Positions 59,208 through 64,000 of a stretch of DNA of 64,000 nucleotides are shown in pieces. Origin of the DNA: Xylaria sp. FL1777. Its lineage: Eukaryota; Ascomycota; Sordariomycetes; Xylariales; Xylariaceae. Made by a program: the position numbers and the translations under genes. Numbering within the stretch: the stretch's first letter is position 1; every line of letters starts with the position of its first letter. Where the stretch lies: the NCBI GenBank assembly GCA_022578965.1, contig MU400516.1:496001-560000 (forward strand). The letters are read 5' to 3'. The notes under the pieces were generated by a model. The model was not told where the DNA came from. It saw only the letters and a list, made by a program, of their open reading frames with translations, and did no database searches.

Positions 59208-61796
59208 ATGCACAATTCAATGGGAGTCAGTCTTGTGGTCGCTGTCACCCTGTTGCTCCAAGCAACAGCCATAACAGGGACCTTTGATGGAAACATAAAT
59301 TACGTTAGCCCGTCGCGGCGGCATCCGAGTCTTGGAATTGATATACCCCATGTCTCGCGACGGAGTCTGAAGCGCGGAAATGTCGCGTATCCCCCCGAAG
59401 ACCTGGCATTTACTCACGGTGTGGCCTCGGGCGACCCCTATTCCGATTCTATAATTCTATGGACGCGAGTTGCGCCTTCGAGTGCTTCTGACGCAAGCAA
59501 TGTGACAGTCGAAGGACCGGTACCCCTCTATAACCACGATACGCAGACTTATATCGAGGCTGACCCCAGTCCAATTTGCGTTGAGTGGGCTGTGTTCCCT
59601 GAGGGCGGAGTGAATGGATCGACTGTCGTCGCAAGCGGCAAGGCCTATACGACTAGCGATATTGACTATACAGTCAAGGTACTGAGACTTTTCTGCATCT
59701 GAGGAAAGAATGAGCGAGATAAAAAGAACTAATTGAAATGAGTAAGTAGGTTGAAGCAACAGGGCTACAGCCATTCACTACATATAATTATCAGTTTACT
59801 ATTTGCGGTTCAGATGTAAGCAGCCCAGTGGGACGGACGAAGACGGCCCCGGCGGCAGATGCAGATGTGCCGGAGGTCAATTTTGCTGTGTTTTCATGTA
59901 GCAACTATCGTAAGTCAGCAAAGTCTATTGTCAATTTATATCGCTTTGTTTCTCAGTCGAAGCTGATTGATAAAAGCAAACGGGTACTTCAACGCGTATG
60001 GTAACGCCGCTCGAAAAGATAACCAGGACTATTTTGTGAGCTGTTGCCTACTGGTCATAGCAAATGCCTATATCTAACGATACTCAGGTACACCTTGGGG
60101 ATTATATCTACGAGAATGGCAATCTAGGAGAGCGAGCCCATCAACCGCCTAGGTTGTTATTTACTTTATACGACTATAGAACCCGGCATGGGCAGGTGTG
60201 TGCGCTAGGAGTCATGGGATTTGCAATTGAGAGCTCACTGTGGTTTTCTAGTACCGTACCGATCCGGACCTTCAGCTTGGTGTGCATTAAACTCCGCCGT
60301 CTCTATTTGCTCAGTTGTCTTCTGCATATAATCTGACAATCCTGTGATGCTAAAATCAAAGCCCTTGACTAACATACTTCTCTGCACACAGCTTCCCAAA
60401 ACTTCGCATGGATCACGACCTGGGATGACCACGGTAAGTAATAATAGCCTTATGAAGTGTTGTAGCTACTGAACATGGAATCATAGAAGTATCTAATAAT
60501 GGATACCGAGATGGTGCAAGCGGTTTAAACAACACCGAGGATTCCTTCTTAAAATACGGGCACGGCGTCAGCGTGGACCAGCGCAAAATGAATGCCGTGA
60601 GAGCTTATTTCGAGTGGATGCCTATCCGGTGAGGCTTGTATTCTAGCTGGAGTCTAGAAATATCCCTCAAGGTACTAACTACTTCGAATAGACAGGTTGA
60701 CCTCGATGATAACTTGCGAGTTTGGAGAACGTTTCAGATGGGTAACCTATTGGTGCGTGACTCCTCTACCATGACGAGGAATCTGGATTAGTTTGGGTAT
60801 ACTTAACTAATAATCTACCAGGATTTCATTGTTCTTGACACGCGGAACTATGATCGCAGTATCACTTCTTTAGGTTGGTTGATACCCTTTACAACGCGCC
60901 CCTCATGCTAGACCTGACAGGATATATGAAGACTGGAACGACGAGTATATCGATTTGATCCGAGACGATGCATCCCGTAGCCTAATGGGCTCTCATCAAG
61001 AGAATTGGTTCTATAACGCACTGTCAAAGTCCTCGAATCGTGGTGCAGCTTGGAGGATCATAGGTAACCAGATCCTCTTTTCGCGCATCTACGAGTCGTA
61101 CGGATTGAGTGGTGACAACTGGAGCGTGAGTAGAAACTGTCTCGAGAATTTTCCAAGAGAATGCAATGCTGATCTTATGAGAAGGGCTACTCTGCGAACC
61201 GCAACCGTACACTGAAACACCTATACGATAATAAGATTGGTAACAACGTATTTCTTGCTGGCGATAGCCACCAGAACTGGGTTCGTCATTTCGCAGAGTG
61301 TACCCCTTTCATAGAGATGTATGACTGATTCTCTTAGGTTTCTGACCTGGTATGGCTCGATGAGAAAGAGTACGACCCAGAAACAGGGGACGGCTCTATA
61401 GGCGTTGAGTTTGCTGGCACAGCTGTTAGTTCGACGGGCGAAGATGCTCCCATTCTCCCAGCACGGATAGAATCACAATATCGTCTAGGCAACAATTCGC
61501 AGCTGCAGTGGCAGGACGGCTACTACCGCGGCTACATATTCCTGTCGGTGAAGCAGGATGCCGTGCAGGCGCGATTCTACGGGTCGCCAAGCGTCGCCTC
61601 GCGGAATTCTTGGGACTTGCCTCTCGCCAACTTCACCGTGCTCAGCGGCGAGAATAAGCTGGCACGTCCGGTGGGAGGAGGATCTGTTGAGTCGGGAGCC
61701 CTGAGGGGAGGCGAGACGAACCCCACCAATATCACGTTGAATACAGACACATTGGAGTGGGACATTGTTGGTTACGACCAAATGTATATCAACTAA
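59208..61796 (+). CDS. secreted PhoD-type alkaline phosphatase/phosphodiesterase
   Basis: Twelve exons join in frame to 628 residues: 59208-59678, 59750-59909, 59977-60035, 60088-60195, 60252-60279, 60392-60433, 60487-60628, 60692-60752, 60822-60877, 60921-61125, 61185-61280 and 61338-61796. A signal peptide covers about residues 1-24 (SLVVAVTLLLQATAIT). The N-terminal beta domain contains FTHGVASGDP and LWTRVAP. The metal site follows: AVFSCSNYPNGYFNAYGN, then VHLGDYIYENG (His232, Asp235), then TWDDHEVSNNGY (Asp287-Glu290), and AGDSHQNW (Asp471, His473). These fit PhoD metallophosphatases, which use Fe/Ca and cleave phosphodiesters or phosphomonoesters. Secretion suggests phosphorus scavenging. 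Exon 5 is only 28 nt. The donor GTTGAT after exon 9 is unusual but is the only one that keeps the frame. Confidence 0.93.
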
Positions 61797-62237
61797 TACG
61801 TAGATTCGTACTGTGGTCTAGACTAGAACCTGCAGGCTTGAATTTGACTAGAATGACCTTTATCTGTAGTATGCACTGATCAAGATTGCTTAGCGCGTTG
61901 CATGTACCTGAGTACCTCTATATTGTAAGACCTACCTACCTACTAAGATAGGGTAGCTTGCGCCGGTTAGAGAGCGGGGGCGGTGGTGCGGGCGGTGAAA
62001 CGATTAGATAGATAATGCCGACCGAAAGCCCACCCTTGCACCAATGGAATTTCCTGTTTGGTGTGAGAGAGAGACCTGACTGGACCCTTATTCAAGCCCG
62101 AGAAAGATCGAAAAAAAATATTTCGGAGCTTCTCTTACCTTTCGACTTCAGAAACTGGGCATCCAGCACTCATTTTTCTCTTTCAACTTGCCTCAGCTTT
62201 CTATAGTCGATCCGAGAAGGGCGGAACATTGCCTACC
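61797..62237. other. intergenic
   Basis: 3' flank of the PhoD-type gene and promoter of PRMT1. It contains ACCTACCTACCTAC near 61931. No gene was seen. Confidence 0.6.
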
Positions 62238-63623
<1,386 letters not shown>

Positions 63624-64000
63624 TAGCTGTGTATAGGCACCAAGCAGAATATTCGCGCTCGGCCAAGGATTTGAGGGTGGCATTTAAGCAGACAAAAGTT
63701 AGCATTGCCTCCTTGAATAAAACAAGTAGCTATTTGGCGTGCATCCAAGACATGGAGAGAGCACCTTACGTCTTGTCTCGCATCACAGCACAGCAGACCC
63801 AACCTTGCCGTACTTAGGTGCTGGCAACCATCTTGGGATGGGGTTAAGTACATCTCTATTCGCCTTTCTTACGACAAACATGTCGGAAGAAAGCTACGGG
63901 TGATGACTAATGAGAATATATATGAGTCTATCTATAGCACTGGAGCCTACCATATATGTGGGTATTAATATTATCCTGACAGAGTGCTCACAAGACTCCT
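63624..64000. other. 3' flank of PRMT1 to window end
   Basis: No gene was seen in the last 380 bases. The sequence after about 63830 becomes AT-rich. The next gene starts beyond the window. Confidence 0.6.

Overview
The window is nuclear DNA from a filamentous ascomycete (Pezizomycotina). Genes carry many short introns of about 50-140 bp with GTRNGT donors, CTAAC-type branch points and YAG acceptors. The gene set is typical of moulds: a secreted tyrosinase, an RCR-type chitin regulator, an ankyrin protein, a HET-domain relic, and small secreted proteins. Stop-dense AT-rich islands look like repeats mutated by RIP. A Sordariomycete is my best guess from overall gene style, but I cannot prove the order. 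Exon boundaries below were read by eye from splice signals and reading-frame phase. Every model for which I list exons closes in frame, except the one at 29730-30804.

Layout, left to right. 8-646: 3' part of a STIMATE/YPL162C-type membrane protein. 647-4087: gene-free, with a hairpin-forming inverted repeat at about 2908-3223. 4088-5640 (+): membrane-anchored Cys-cluster/low-complexity protein. 6418-7943 (-): Cys-motif plus Pro-rich protein with an in-frame stop or tiny intron. 7944-11320: AT-rich, RIP-like. 11321-11832 (-): RCR-family protein. 15625-16458 (-): ARL8-type GTPase. 19901-23667 (+): RNA polymerase I second-largest subunit. 25381-27480 (+): secreted tyrosinase. 28289-29166 (+) and 29730-30804 (-): two convergent uncharacterised genes sharing a short N-terminal motif.

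A 5.5 kb gene desert follows. Next come an ammonium transporter (36357-38179, +), a HET pseudogene (38889-40441), a BRCT-containing family X DNA polymerase (40953-43365, +) and a six-cysteine secreted protein (44584-44976, -). After these come an ankyrin protein (46405-47430, -), a secreted protein with an LSSC...H pattern (48264-48928, +), an E2-like fusion protein (50933-52231, +) and an SDR (52765-53856, -). The window ends with GMP synthase in 18 exons (54677-57452, -), a PhoD-type phosphatase in 12 exons (59208-61796, +) and PRMT1 (62238-63623, +).

The genes are mostly unrelated housekeeping and accessory loci, and I see no biosynthetic cluster. Conserved housekeeping genes (Pol I subunit, GMP synthase, PRMT1, ARL8) alternate with accessory islands that hold decayed repeats, the HET relic and the secreted-protein genes. 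The most interesting unexplained items are the secreted LSSC...H protein, the E2-like fusion that keeps the cysteine context but lacks HPN, the paired genes with a common motif, the in-frame stop in the 6418-7943 gene, and the 315 bp foldback element.
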